Positions 36,109-46,122 of a stretch of 64,000 nt of DNA are shown one piece after another. A program made the translations under genes and the position numbers. The stretch is from DATLLN01 sp963809205. GTDB taxonomy: Bacteria > Actinomycetota > Thermoleophilia > Gaiellales > JAICJC01. The stretch spans positions 186,001-250,000 of the forward strand of contig CAWEIS010000028.1 in NCBI GenBank assembly GCA_963809205.1. The letters run 5' to 3'. How positions within the stretch are numbered: position 1 is the stretch's first letter; each line of letters opens with the position of its first letter. Below the pieces are notes generated by a model. The model worked only from the letters and a program-made list of their open reading frames with translations. It made no database searches and had not been told where the DNA came from.

Positions 36109-37254
36109 GTGAAACCCAAGAGTGTTGCGTTCGCACTTGTCGTCGGCGCGTTCCTGGTTTCCGTCGCGCCGGCGCAGGCAGGCAAATGGTCGTACGGCAA
36201 CGGGCCGGCCGACCTGTGGACGGTGCACCCGGTGAGCGCGGGCCCGTTCGACGTGTGCACGACGCGCGTCCACGGCCGCGTCGGGCTCCACGGATTCGGG
36301 GATCCCGCCGGGCCGCCGCCGGCCGCGCCGCCGCTGCCCTACGCGCCCGTCACGGTCAATGTGTACGCCGGCGCGCCGGGGTCGCTGAACGGCGCGACAG
36401 CCGTGACCGGCGGGCTGCATCCGTTCGGGTCACCCACCGGCACCGTGCTGCCGCCGGTCGCCAGCACGACGACCGCGGCGCCGACCGCGCTGAACCCCCA
36501 GGAGCAGTACGGGCCTGACGTGTGGATCTACGCGGCAGCGCCGTTCGCGGTGGACATCCCGGCCGGCCTCATCTCGCCGGGCGACGACGTCGTCGTCCAG
36601 AAGGACAACTACGGAATCGCCCACTCGCAGACCGCGTTCGAGAAGTGGAGTGCGGTCGCCTGCGACCAGTCGACGTGGCGCGGCCTGGTCTGGAACGTCA
36701 GCTCGTCAGGCGACACGGTGGTCAAGCAGACGACGACCAGCCTGACGGTTGCCATCGGCACGGGCCGCGCCGCGGAGCCGGCCTCGACGTATACCTCGGA
36801 CTGTGTCGCCACAGGCGACTTCGACGTGCGCGTTCACTACAACCTGGTGAGCTGGCCGGCGGCCAACTCGGTGCGCGTCGGCTTGCTGGTCAACAACCCC
36901 GACTACCCCTCGCCGAACGGATCGTTGACGGTGGAGCGAACGAGCTTCGCCGCCACCGGCGACGTGGGCACGGGTGAGAACTACGTGATGAACGCCGTCG
37001 ACCCCGGCGGCCCGTTCCAGACGGTGCCGACCGGATCGACGACCGGCGACCTGCGCGCCAATCAGAAGGGCGCCGTGATCACGACGTACTACAAGGACTC
37101 CACCACCGGCGGCAAGTGGCAGAAGATCGGTACGTCGCCGGCCTACACCGAGCCGGTCACCGTCGGGCTGCAGATCTGGGGCGACATGGACCAGCTTCCC
37201 GGGCCGGTCAAGGCGAAGTTCACGAAGTTCAAGGCGACCGGAGACTGCGTGTGA
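36109..37254 (+). CDS. Secreted protein of unknown function with lectin-like C-terminal domain
   Basis: 381 residues starting at a GTG (36109) after AGGGG, with signal peptide MKPKSVAFALVVGAFLVSVAPAQA. The N half contains a distinctive GKWSYGNGPADLWTVHPVS start and Pro/Ala-rich stretches. The C half (DFDVRVHYNLVSWPAANSVRVGLLV...PVTVGLQIWGD) has the strand pattern of concanavalin-like or DUF1583-type domains. No catalytic motif. Divergent from the flavoprotein gene, about 150 nt between starts. Confidence 0.7.
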   Translation: MKPKSVAFALVVGAFLVSVAPAQAGKWSYGNGPADLWTVHPVSAGPFDVCTTRVHGRVGLHGFGDPAGPPPAAPPLPYAPVTVNVYAGAPGSLNGATAVTGGLHPFGSPTGTVLPPVASTTTAAPTALNPQEQYGPDVWIYAAAPFAVDIPAGLISPGDDVVVQKDNYGIAHSQTAFEKWSAVACDQSTWRGLVWNVSSSGDTVVKQTTTSLTVAIGTGRAAEPASTYTSDCVATGDFDVRVHYNLVSWPAANSVRVGLLVNNPDYPSPNGSLTVERTSFAATGDVGTGENYVMNAVDPGGPFQTVPTGSTTGDLRANQKGAVITTYYKDSTTGGKWQKIGTSPAYTEPVTVGLQIWGDMDQLPGPVKAKFTKFKATGDCV

Positions 37255-37349
37255 CGGCCACCGGCTGACCGGGAAAATCCCCGACGCGATCGACGAGCCG
37301 AGGGTCTACGGTCGAGCGGCAGGCAGTGAGATCGTGACGGAGGTGCGGC

Positions 37350-39398
37350 ATGCGGAGGCGACAGACAGTCAAGTCGGCTGAGAGCGCTACCACGCGGACG
37401 GGGGTGCGCCGGATCGGCGCGGTGGTTGGCATCGCGCTCGCCGCGAGCGCGGCCGGCGGGGCCACGGCCCAGGCCGGGACGAACGCCTGGACGCCGCTGG
37501 CCCAGCCCCCGCAGATGGTGCCGGGCGTGACGTCGATCAGCTTCGGCCCCGGCGGTGTGGGCTACGCGTCCGGCGGTGAGCGGGCGTTCCGCACCACCGA
37601 CGGCGGGGCGACCTGGTCGGTCAGGAGCCAGAGCCTGGGCGCGCTGACCGCCGACCCGTTCGATCCGCAGCGCGTGTACGCGTGGCGCACGCACTGGCCC
37701 CGCGAGCGCAACGGCAACCCCCAGCTGACCAGGATCGGCATCAGCACCAACGGGGGCACCAGCTTCACCGAGGTCGACCCGCACCTGCCGTTCACGGTGG
37801 AGGGCGACCTCGAGGGCCGAGTCGACATCCTGCCCGACCCGGTGCATCCGGGGCTGCTCTACATGTCGATCCAGCAGAGCAGCAGCTGCGCATTCCTGCG
37901 CAGCTCCGACCACGCGGCGACCTGGACGGTGCTGACGACGCCATGGCGCACATGCCGGCTCGCCGTCGACCAGGCGGGGCAGCTGTACACCGGGGCCGAT
38001 GGCCACGGCGTGATGCGAAGCACCGACCGGGGCGCGACCTGGACATCCGGGTCGACGGGCATCCCGCGCAAGCCGAACGGCGATCAGCCGGTCGGCGCGA
38101 CCGTGGTCTCGGCCGCCCACGCCGGCGTCGCCTACACGTCGTCAGCCAAGGCGATCTACGGCACCACCGACGGCGGCGCGCACTGGTCGGCAACCGGCGT
38201 GACGTTCGGACGATACTTCCAGCTGCTCGCCGTCGACCGCTGGCACGACGACGTGCTCTGGGCACGGAACGGGTCGACGCACCTGATCCGCAGCACGAAC
38301 GCGGGCGCCACCTGGACCGCCGTGGGCGCCGTGCACGCCGATACGTTCGGGCTGCACCCGCTGGCCTTCGACACCTCGCAGACGGACCACGTGCTGGCCG
38401 CGCCGCAGATCTTCTTCCCGTTCACCGGTCCCGGCCCGGTCGGGATCCTGGGCAGCACCGACGACGGCGCCGGCTGGTCGCCGTCCCAGCACGGGCAGCT
38501 GGCACCCGTGCCGCTGGGGTCCGTGGCCCTGTCGCCCGACCACCCGGGCGTGATGTACGCGTCGGGCCAGACCGGGCACTTCGTCTCGCACGACTCCGGC
38601 GCAACCTGGAGCGGTTCGCCCGCCGAGGGGCCGTTCTTCACCCGCTTCAACCGGATCAAGGTGATTCCCGGGACGCCGGACACGGTGTTCGCCTACGGCC
38701 AGGAGGGCTACCGCAGCGCCGACGGCGGCCAGACCTGGCAGCCGGTCTCGATCCCCGGATCGCCGTCGCTCGACGACCTGACGGTCGGCGGCGGAGGCGG
38801 CATCTTCGCCGTCACCCAACCGGGCGGCGTGTGGTCGTCGCACGACAAGGGCGACACCTGGACGCGGATCAGCGCACCGCGGTTCATGAGCAGCATCTCG
38901 GCAGGAGCGGGCAGCGCGCTGTACGCCACCAACGGCGCCCTCTGGAAGCAGACGTCGACCGGCTGGACGAAGCTGCTCAGCTCCGCGTTCTGCCGCTGGG
39001 TGGTGGCCGACCCGGTGCACCAGGGCGTGGTCTACGCCGCGGTGAACACCGCTCCCCGGCCCCAGCTGCTGCGATCGACGGACGGCGGGGCGCACTGGAC
39101 GGACATCGCGCCCGAGCAGGCATGGGGCGGCAACCTGATCGAGCCGCGCCTGATGCTCGACCCGAACAACCCCAACCGGCTGTTCCTGGACGGCGGCGTC
39201 AAGGACCGCCGGCAGCTCCTGATCAGCAACGATCTCGGCGCGCACTGGACGGCGGCGCCGAACGACACGACCAACCTCAGCCGCCAGTTCCTCGATCTCG
39301 CTCCCGGGACGCCGGCCCGGCTGATCGACATCGTGCGTTACCGCAGCGATCCGCACAGCGGCCCGCTGGACGACACCATCGAGGTGTACACGCCGTAG
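37350..39398 (+). CDS. Secreted sialidase/BNR-repeat (VPS10-like) beta-propeller protein
   Basis: 682 residues; GGAGG ribosome site 8 nt before ATG; Arg-rich start then a hydrophobic signal segment (IGAVVGIALAASAAGGATAQAG). At least eight Asp-box repeats of the form S-x-D-x-G-x-x-W occur (RTTDGGATW, RSTDRGATW, GTTDGGAHW, RSTNAGATW, GSTDDGAGW, SHDSGATW, RSADGGQTW, RSTDGGAHW), giving a multi-bladed propeller like exo-sialidase and Ycf48/VPS10 proteins. No Arg triad for sialidase activity is obvious, so a binding role is as likely. Confidence 0.85.
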   Translation: MRRRQTVKSAESATTRTGVRRIGAVVGIALAASAAGGATAQAGTNAWTPLAQPPQMVPGVTSISFGPGGVGYASGGERAFRTTDGGATWSVRSQSLGALTADPFDPQRVYAWRTHWPRERNGNPQLTRIGISTNGGTSFTEVDPHLPFTVEGDLEGRVDILPDPVHPGLLYMSIQQSSSCAFLRSSDHAATWTVLTTPWRTCRLAVDQAGQLYTGADGHGVMRSTDRGATWTSGSTGIPRKPNGDQPVGATVVSAAHAGVAYTSSAKAIYGTTDGGAHWSATGVTFGRYFQLLAVDRWHDDVLWARNGSTHLIRSTNAGATWTAVGAVHADTFGLHPLAFDTSQTDHVLAAPQIFFPFTGPGPVGILGSTDDGAGWSPSQHGQLAPVPLGSVALSPDHPGVMYASGQTGHFVSHDSGATWSGSPAEGPFFTRFNRIKVIPGTPDTVFAYGQEGYRSADGGQTWQPVSIPGSPSLDDLTVGGGGGIFAVTQPGGVWSSHDKGDTWTRISAPRFMSSISAGAGSALYATNGALWKQTSTGWTKLLSSAFCRWVVADPVHQGVVYAAVNTAPRPQLLRSTDGGAHWTDIAPEQAWGGNLIEPRLMLDPNNPNRLFLDGGVKDRRQLLISNDLGAHWTAAPNDTTNLSRQFLDLAPGTPARLIDIVRYRSDPHSGPLDDTIEVYTP

Positions 39399-39556
39399 CC
39401 GGCGCCCGGCTACCGCGCCGCGAGCACGTCCGTGGCGCGGTGGCCGGGACCGAGCGCCACCATCACCACATTCTCCGCAGCGGCCGGATAGCCCGGTAGG
39501 CGTCCGATGAGTACCAGCGCTCAGCGTGGCCATCCAGAGGGGCTAGCGTCACCGCC

Positions 39557-40081
39557 ATGCAGCCGACAGACATCACACTGCGCGCCGCCCGCGGCTCCGA
39601 CGGCCCGGCGATCGGCGCGATCAAGGTCGAGGCGTGGCGTCACGCGTACGCGGCGATCCTTCCGGCCTCCGTCCTCGGCGGGCTCGATGTCGCCGAGGAA
39701 TGGGCGGAATGGGCCGCGTACGCCGGCGAGACGCCGCCGGATGACCGTCTGATCGTCGCCTGTCGAGGCGACGCGGTGGTCGGCTACGGCCGCAGCGAGC
39801 CCTGCCCCGACGCCGACGTGCCGGGAGCCGGGGAGGTGGCCGGGCTGTACGTGCATCCGGCCGCGCAGGGACAGGGCGTCGGCTCGGCGATGCTCGCCTG
39901 GCTGGTCGACGATCTGGCGGCGCGGGGGTTCGATCCGATCGTGCTCTGGCACTTCGTGGGCAACTAGCATGCCGCCGCCGTCTACGCCCGGTTCGGGTTT
40001 CGGCCCGACGGCGCGCGGCGACCGGTGCCGGGGCTGGGGATCGACGAGGTGCGGCTCCGGCTCGCGCACCGCGTCGGATAG
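39557..40081 (+). CDS. GNAT family acetyltransferase interrupted by in-frame TAG
   Basis: The frame encodes 174 residues if the amber codon at 39965-39967 is read through. Before it lie ITLRAARGSDGPAIGAIKVEAWRHAY and the acetyl-CoA binding motif VAGLYVHPAAQGQGVGSAMLAWL. After it the same frame continues HAAAVYARFGFRPDG...GLGIDEVRL, the conserved last strand of GNAT domains, to a TAG at 40079-40081. No frame change is needed, so a single substitution (Gln, Glu or Lys codon to TAG) explains it. The truncated product would lack the final strand. Acceptor unknown. Confidence 0.75.
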
Positions 40082-40093
40082 GATCGGCACGGG

Positions 40094-40401
40094 ATGTCGT
40101 ACAACCAGCCTCCGCAGCCCGGGCCACCGCAGCCCATGCAGGGTCCTCCGCCACCGTCCCGGAGCGACGGGTGGACGACGCAGCGGGTGCTGCTGGCCGT
40201 GCGCCGGCATGCTGGTGTGCCTGCTGCTGGGCCTGCTGGCCGGGCTGACGATCGGCGACAACTCGAGCTCCGACAGCAAGGGCCGGCACGACGGTGATCA
40301 AGGGCGGGACATCGACCGTCACGCAGACCGAGACGTCGCCGCCGACGACGGTCACCGAGACGGACACGGTGACCGAGACCGAGACAGAGCCCAGCTCCTA
40401 G
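40094..40401 (+). CDS. Small Pro-rich single-pass membrane protein, two frameshifts
   Basis: About 101 residues after removing one extra base near 40198 and one near 40281. The reconstructed protein has a Pro/Gln-rich cytoplasmic N terminus (MSYNQPPQPGPPQPMQGPPP), one membrane helix (AGMLVCLLLGLLAGLTIG) and a Thr/Glu-rich external tail (TVTQTETSPPTTVTETDTV). This layout is common for actinobacterial small envelope proteins of unknown role. The stop is 4 nt from the convergent hydrolase stop. Confidence 0.5.
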
Positions 40402-40405
40402 CTCG

Positions 40406-41308
40406 TCACCGCGCGGCCAGCCGCTCCGCCAGCCATGCGTGCATCTCGGACGGGCTCGACTCGATCAGGCTGACGTGGCCATCGTCGGGCCGCAGGTCGA
40501 ACTCCGCGCCGGGTATGTGCTGTGCGAGCCACCGCCCGTGGGCCACCGGGACGAAGCGGTCGTGCTCGCCGTGCCAGATCCGCACGGGCACGTCGATCGA
40601 CGCCACGTCGAACCCCCACGGCTCGTAGACCGCCTCCGACTCGTCGGCCCACCCCTCGATCCCGGCCGCCAATGCCTCGGTCATCGTGGCATGCATGTGC
40701 TCGATCACGTCGCTTGTGAGGGCCGCGCTGTCGACCGGCGAGAGCAGGCTGGCCATGGCCTCCCGCAGCTCGTCCGGCGTGCTCCCGGCGAGCTCCGCGG
40801 CCTGCGCGCGCAGGTAGGCGTGGTACGCCTCCTCGCCCTGCTGCATGACGTCGCGCTCCTCGGTGTTGAGATCGCCCATGCCGTCGAACCAATCCAGATC
40901 CTCGGCGTCGAACGGCGCATCGCCCGCCACCACCGCCGCCGCGACGACGCGGTCGGGAAGCAGCGCGGCCGCGGCAAGCACGTGTGGGCCACCGCCGGAC
41001 ACCCCGGCGGTCGCGAACCGGCCGAGCTCGAAGTGGTCTGCGACCGTCTGCGTGTCCACCGCGGACGAGCCGACGCGCAGCCCGGGGAGCCGCGAGGACT
41101 CGCCGTAGCCGGGCCGGTCGTAGGTGATGACGCGCAGGCCATGGACCGCGGCGTCGTTGACGACGTGCGCCTCCAGTCGCCCGCACAGCGGCGTGCCGTG
41201 GTGGAAGATGAACGGCGCGCCCTCCGGGGCGCCGCCGTCGAAGGCGCGGATCGTCCGGCCATCCGCCGTCCGGATGCGGTGCACCGTCTGATACGCGGTC
41301 TCGCTCAT
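40406..41308 (-). CDS. Alpha/beta hydrolase
   Basis: 300 residues from ATG 41308. Canonical fold markers: FIFHHGTPLCGR (oxyanion loop), VITYDRPGYGESSRL, nucleophile elbow AGVSGGGPHVL, the acid Asp in WHGEHDRFVPVAHG and the catalytic His in LRPDDGHVSLIES. Probably an esterase or epoxide/haloalkane-type hydrolase; no substrate-specific feature. A longer open frame running upstream to 42508 is a shadow of the neighbouring gene. Confidence 0.88.
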   Translation of the reverse strand: MSETAYQTVHRIRTADGRTIRAFDGGAPEGAPFIFHHGTPLCGRLEAHVVNDAAVHGLRVITYDRPGYGESSRLPGLRVGSSAVDTQTVADHFELGRFATAGVSGGGPHVLAAAALLPDRVVAAAVVAGDAPFDAEDLDWFDGMGDLNTEERDVMQQGEEAYHAYLRAQAAELAGSTPDELREAMASLLSPVDSAALTSDVIEHMHATMTEALAAGIEGWADESEAVYEPWGFDVASIDVPVRIWHGEHDRFVPVAHGRWLAQHIPGAEFDLRPDDGHVSLIESSPSEMHAWLAERLAAR

Positions 41309-41355
41309 CCAGGCAACGCTATTCCTCGCGCCCGGTGCGCGCAACGCCGCCCAGC

Positions 41356-43339
41356 TCAGCGCGTGACCTTGAAGTACCAGTATCCGAACGCCACGTCGTG
41401 GTGGTCCGTGTCGCCGCGGAACACGGCCAGCACCCGGTAGGACTTGCCGATCACACCGGTGTTGGCATAGCGAATGGGGAACGTCGCCGCGCTCTTCTTC
41501 CCCAGCGTGCGATGCCACGAGACGACCGACTTCCAGCCCGACGTGACATGCTGCTGGACGACCAGGTACACCCGCTTGCCGGCGTGGTTCGGAGCAAGCC
41601 GCGCGGTGAAGAGCGGACACTTCTGCGCGCTCTTGGCGCACGCCGGCTGGTAGTGGAACAGGTGGTACGCCCCGCTCCTGCCGTAGCCGGACGAGATCGT
41701 GCCGGTGATCAGCGGCGCCACGCTGATCAGCCGCGAGTCGCTGCGGGAGCCGCTGTGGCCGACGTCGCCGTCGAACCTGGCGAAGTAGTAGGTGTTTCGG
41801 CCCGGCTTGACGGACACGGTCAGGTTTCCGGACGCGTTCGTCAGCCCGCTGGTGACCAGCGTGGTCACGCCTGCCACGGTGCGGTAAATGGCGACCGGCG
41901 AGCCCGGATCGCCTCCGGTCAGGTGTGCGGTGAGCGACGCCGACCGACCGTAGATGATGGTCGTGCTCGGGCTCGTCAGCGTCATCTCGGTCTGCACCTG
42001 CGAGGCTGTGACGACGATCGACTTCGCGTTCTCGGCGGTGTCGGCATCCCCGGCGAAGCTCACGGTGAAGACGTACTGCCCGGTCTGGGTCAGCGTCTCC
42101 GGGAGCGTCAGCTGGAACGCGCCGCCGGCGCCGGTCACGGTCGAGCCGAGATTGGCAGTGGTCGCGTCGGGGCGCGTCATCTCGAAGTCGAGCGTCTTCC
42201 CGACCGGATCGAGACCGTCGTGGAGGCCGAGCGTTCCGCTGAGCGTCACCGGGTGGCCGGGGATCGGCTGTGCCGGCGTCGCCTGCAGCGTCAGCGCCGC
42301 ACCCGGGAGATCGGCGTGGTCGACGATCTCGAGCACCGGTGCCCGGGTGCCGGTCATCTCGGTCAGCACGAATAGCCGCGAGCCGTCCGCGGAGAACTCG
42401 ACGCCGCGCACGGTGTGGATCTCCGCGGGGAACGTCACGCTCCGCGTCGGGGTGCCGTCTCCCCGTCGCGGAAGATGTCAACGCCTGTCCGGCTCTCGGT
42501 CGTGCCATCCGGCGCCGATCTGGTCGCCGTCCGGCGAGACCGCGACCGCGTCCGGGAACGCGAGGCCGGTCGTATCGAGCGCCGAGCCTGCCGTTGTCAG
42601 ATCAGGAAGCGTGAAGGGTGTCACGCCGTCCTCGGCCAGGACATAGAGCATCGATCCGTCGTGCGAGAGCGCCGCGCTGTCGTGGCCGTCGTTGGCGGCG
42701 AGGCTGGCACCGCCCAACCACACCGGGGCGGCAGCTCGCGGACGCGTCGAAGACCGCGTCCCTGACCGGGGAGCTGCCGTTCGACACCGTCGCCAGCTGC
42801 GCGGCATCGGCGGGGTTCGTCACGAACGTCGCGCCGGCGCTCAGGTTGGGGAGCTCGCCGCCGGCGTGCGGGGCATCGAGGTCGATCCATGCAGGTCGCG
42901 TGATACTGCCGCCGTGGTTCAGGTCGACGAAGACCCGTCCGCCCGCCACCGCGAGGTCACACGGCGATCGCATTGGCTGAGGACGTCGTCAGCGTGTCGA
43001 CAGCGCCAGCGTCGAGGTGTCGTAGATCGCGACCGTGTCGGTGCCGCAGCCGGCCACGTACAGCTTCCCGTTCGCGATCGCGAGCCCGGATGCCCCCTGC
43101 TGTGTGATGGTGCCCACCGCGGCGCCGTCGAAGCCGACCACCTTGACGGTCGCCTCGGTCATCGAGCCGGACACGAACAGCTGCTGGTGCGCGTCGTCGA
43201 CGGCCATGTAGCCGGGCAATGTCATCGGAAGTGTCACGCCGGTGACGCTCGCACCGGCCGATGCGGCGGAACCGCAGATCATCACTGCGAGCAGCAGCAG
43301 CACAACGAGCGCACGACGACACACAGAGAGCCTCCCCAT
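41356..43339 (-). CDS. Secreted YncE-like propeller with Ig-like domains, five frameshifts
   Basis: About 660 residues when reconstructed. Signal peptide MGRLSVCRRALVVLLLLAV; propeller blades GYMAVDDAHQQLFVSG, GLAIANGKLYVAG, DLAVAGGRVFVDL, SAALSHDGSMLYVLAE; then two bacterial Ig-like modules (ALTLQATPAQPIPGHPVTL and MTLTSPSTTIIYGRSASL) and a C-terminal domain. Frame changes occur near 43005, 42970, 42745, 42515 and 42460. Three are extra bases and two are missing bases, so the total is divisible by three. Likely a surface protein; the breaks look technical. Confidence 0.7.
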
Positions 43340-43433
43340 TTCTTCTCTCACCATCCCCGGATTCGCGGGGATGTCAACTACGCACGCAATGTAGCAACCG
43401 CATCCGACAACCCGACACGCTGTCCGAAATAGG

Positions 43434-44234
43434 TCAGACCAACGCGTTGCGCTCGGGCGACCAGCGGCGTGCGATCAGTGCGTCGGCCACATCCAGGTCG
43501 ATATCCGCGGAGACGACTCCGACCTCGCCGTAGTCCAGATGGGCGACAAGCGTTCCGTCAGGAGCGATGACGCCGGTGACCGAGCCCTGGTCGGGCGCAG
43601 CCACGTTGGACGCAGCGACGTAGATCGAGTTCTCGAGCGCCCGGCAGAGCAGCGCCTTCTCGTTATACGGGTTCGCCGCGTCGCACCAGACGGCGGGCAG
43701 GGAGCCGTCGCCGGTCGTCACGTAATGCGGCACGAACACCACTTGTGCGCCGGACAGCGCGAGCGCGCGGGTGATCTCGGGGTAGCGGAACGCCTCGTGG
43801 CAGATCGCGACGCCGAACGTGAGACCGCCGGCCTCGAACACGCTTCGGCCCGCCCCAGGGACGTAGTGCGGCTCCTCGGACGGATCGATCTGGGTCTTCA
43901 CCTGCTCCCCGACCACCTGGCCGGCGGCGTCGACCACGGCCGAGACGATCAGCCGCCCGGCCGCGGTCGGCCGCTCGAGTCCGACGATCGCCGCGATGCC
44001 CGCGTCGGCGGCTGCGCGTGACACCGCGGCAAGGGCATCGCCGATGGCGCCGGCCGGGACGTCCGGCACCTCGCTCGTCTGGTTGCGATGCCCCGGCAGC
44101 CCCGTCTCCGGCAGGCAGACCAGCGCCGCGCCCTGCCCCGCCGCTTGCTGGACGGCCGCCACCGCCGCCGGAACCGCCTCGTCGAGCGTCGCGGTCAGCG
44201 GCGTCGACGCGACAGCGATGCGGACGACGGTCAT
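43434..44234 (-). CDS. Nitrilase-superfamily (carbon-nitrogen) hydrolase
   Basis: 266 residues, cytoplasmic. The Glu-Lys-Cys triad is visible: ALVCLPETGLPGH (Glu), EQVKTQIDPSEEPHYVPG (Lys) and FGVAICHEAFRYPEI (Cys). DGSLPAVWCDAANPYNEKALLCRALEN and NVAAPDQGSVTGVIAPDG follow as in amidase branches. It hydrolyses a C-N bond of an amide, carbamoyl or ureido compound. The ATG at 44234 is the only sensible start. It is divergent from the phosphatase-superfamily gene with 92 nt between. Confidence 0.88.
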   Translation of the reverse strand: MTVVRIAVASTPLTATLDEAVPAAVAAVQQAAGQGAALVCLPETGLPGHRNQTSEVPDVPAGAIGDALAAVSRAAADAGIAAIVGLERPTAAGRLIVSAVVDAAGQVVGEQVKTQIDPSEEPHYVPGAGRSVFEAGGLTFGVAICHEAFRYPEITRALALSGAQVVFVPHYVTTGDGSLPAVWCDAANPYNEKALLCRALENSIYVAASNVAAPDQGSVTGVIAPDGTLVAHLDYGEVGVVSADIDLDVADALIARRWSPERNALV

Positions 44235-44326
44235 GCACCGACTCTATCCGCGCCGGTCGGCCGGTTGCCGCCGCGGCCTGCGCCTGAAAGGATTGGCGGG
44301 CACCGTGCACCGACGAGGGAGGGGTC

Positions 44327-46042
44327 ATGAGACGGGCAACACGGGGACTCGCCGCAGTTGCGCTGGTGGCGCTCGCGGCGCTGGCCGGCGGCGGGGGAGC
44401 CGCCGCGCACAACGCCACACCGAAACACGTCCAGCCGCACCGGGCGACGACGCCCAAGCGCGTGCTGATCGTGCTGTTCGACCAGATGCTGCCCGGAGTA
44501 CGCCGACCAGGTTCGACATGCAGAACTTCAAGCGCGTGCGGGACGCCGGCACGAACTTCAAGCACGGCGTACCTCGGCTACATGGCATCCGAGACGGTGA
44601 TCGCCCACAACGTGATCACGTCCGGCCAGGCGCCCGAAGCACATGGGATGGGTCGACGAGGCGTATCGCGACGCGGGCAATCTGCTGGGCGGCGGCGCCG
44701 GCACATGCGCATCACCGGCGACCTGAGCTCGCCGAGTTCGGCACGCTCGTCAACCGACGAGGGCTATCCGAAGCTCGCGGACTACCTGCATGCGCAGTTC
44801 CCCGGCACGAAGTTCATCACGGTCGGCGAGAAGTCATACGCCGTGGAGTCGGCGACCGCCCCGTCGGGCGACATCGCCGTGCGTCTGTCCAGCCGCCAGT
44901 CCGACACGTCCGCGGCCACCGGCTGCGCCAACCTCGGCGGCCAGGTGGCGGTACCCGTTCGGCAAGAACGTGCCGGCGTACCTCACGCGAGCCGAAGTGT
45001 GGGCGCTTCTACATCAACTCGGACTCGTCGAACAACTACACGACCGCCACGACGCCTTCCCGTCGTGGATGTACCCCGAGGACGGCAACCGGTTCTTCCC
45101 CGGCACGACCATCGACAAGGCGGCACCTCGGCGGCGACACCTGGGCGGCCGACGCGGCGATCGAAGATGATGGAGCAGCGAGGACTGGTCGGGCATGTTC
45201 GTCACGATGGGAGCGATCGACAAGGCCGGCGCACATGTGGGGCGCCTGACCACGACCGGCAGTCGCCACCCGGGTCGGCCGACGTTCCAGACCCACGTGC
45301 GCTGCGCCGCGCGAGAACGCCGACCGTGCAGCTCGGCAAGATGCTGGACAAGCTGCGCCAGCTCGACGCGCGAGCGGCGGCGACACGCTGGTCGTGCTGA
45401 CGGCCGACCACGGCGCGACCTACGGCCAGCACTTCTACGGCAAGAACAAGCCGGACGGCGGCGACACGCAACTGGTACTACGCGCCGACAGCGTCAAGGA
45501 CGCGGGATCGGACGCCTGATCGAACGCACTACCCCGATCCGGCGCTGGCACCGCTGATCGCCACCGGGAACATGCAGTTCTCGTACCAGTCGACCGGCGA
45601 TCGAGACCTGGCTGAACGATCACTCGAAGGCCAGGAAGGTGCGAGGCGGCCGCGATCATGAAGACGCTGCCCGGGGTGATCGCCAGCTACTACCGCACCG
45701 GCGACGACTACGCGCTGCCGGCACCAACTCGATGACGCCGCGCGAGCGCTGGTGGTGGAATCAGCACGGCCAGGACGATCGTCGACACGATGGCGTCGTC
45801 GAACGGCCCGGATGTGGTCGGGCTGCTGCATGACCGACGAGCTACGGCGTGTACGGCGACCACGGCGGCGCGCACGGAGGAGTCGCAGCGCGTGCCGATG
45901 GTGTTCTGGTCGCCGGGCATGGCGTTCCGGCAACAACACGTCGGCGACGTTCCACACCACGGACGTCCTGCCGACGATCCTGCGCGCCATGGGGATCCCG
46001 CTGACCCATCCGGTCGACGGCCAGGCGCGAGCCCTGCACTAG
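44327..46042 (+). CDS. Secreted alkaline-phosphatase-superfamily protein with dense frameshifts
   Basis: A signal peptide (MRRATRGLAAVALVALAALAGG) and the start of a sulfatase/phosphatase core (RVLIVLFDQMLP) are in one frame. After that every 30-100 nt the frame changes, yet family segments remain recognisable in order: YLGYMASETVIAHNVITSG, GNLLGGGAG, MRITGDLS, KLADYLHAQFPGTKFITVGEKS, PEDGNRFFPGT, FVTMGAIDKAG, LVVLTADHGATYGQHFYGKNK, MKTLPGVIASYY, VFWSPGMAF, TFHTTDVLPTILRAMGIPLTHPVDG. At least 14 single-base changes are needed, mostly extra G or C. Intact protein would be about 560 residues and act outside the cell. Confidence 0.65.
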
Positions 46043-46122
46043 CGCAGTGCCACTGGGGTCAGGATCCAGGATCACGCAGCGGCGGCCTAGCGCTGGACGG
46101 AAAAGAACGGCATGCTGGAGGG

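Noticed and set aside
39410..39523. A short coding-looking stretch on the minus strand (ending ENVVMVALGPGHRATDVLAAR) between the BNR-repeat and GNAT genes.
   Set aside because: Only about 37 codons, bounded by a stop upstream and without a credible start or ribosome site; it could be a gene remnant but cannot be supported.
38142..39533. A 463-residue minus-strand open frame opposite the BNR-repeat gene.
   Set aside because: It is the antisense shadow of a well-supported secreted propeller with eight Asp-box repeats; its own translation has no recognisable motif.
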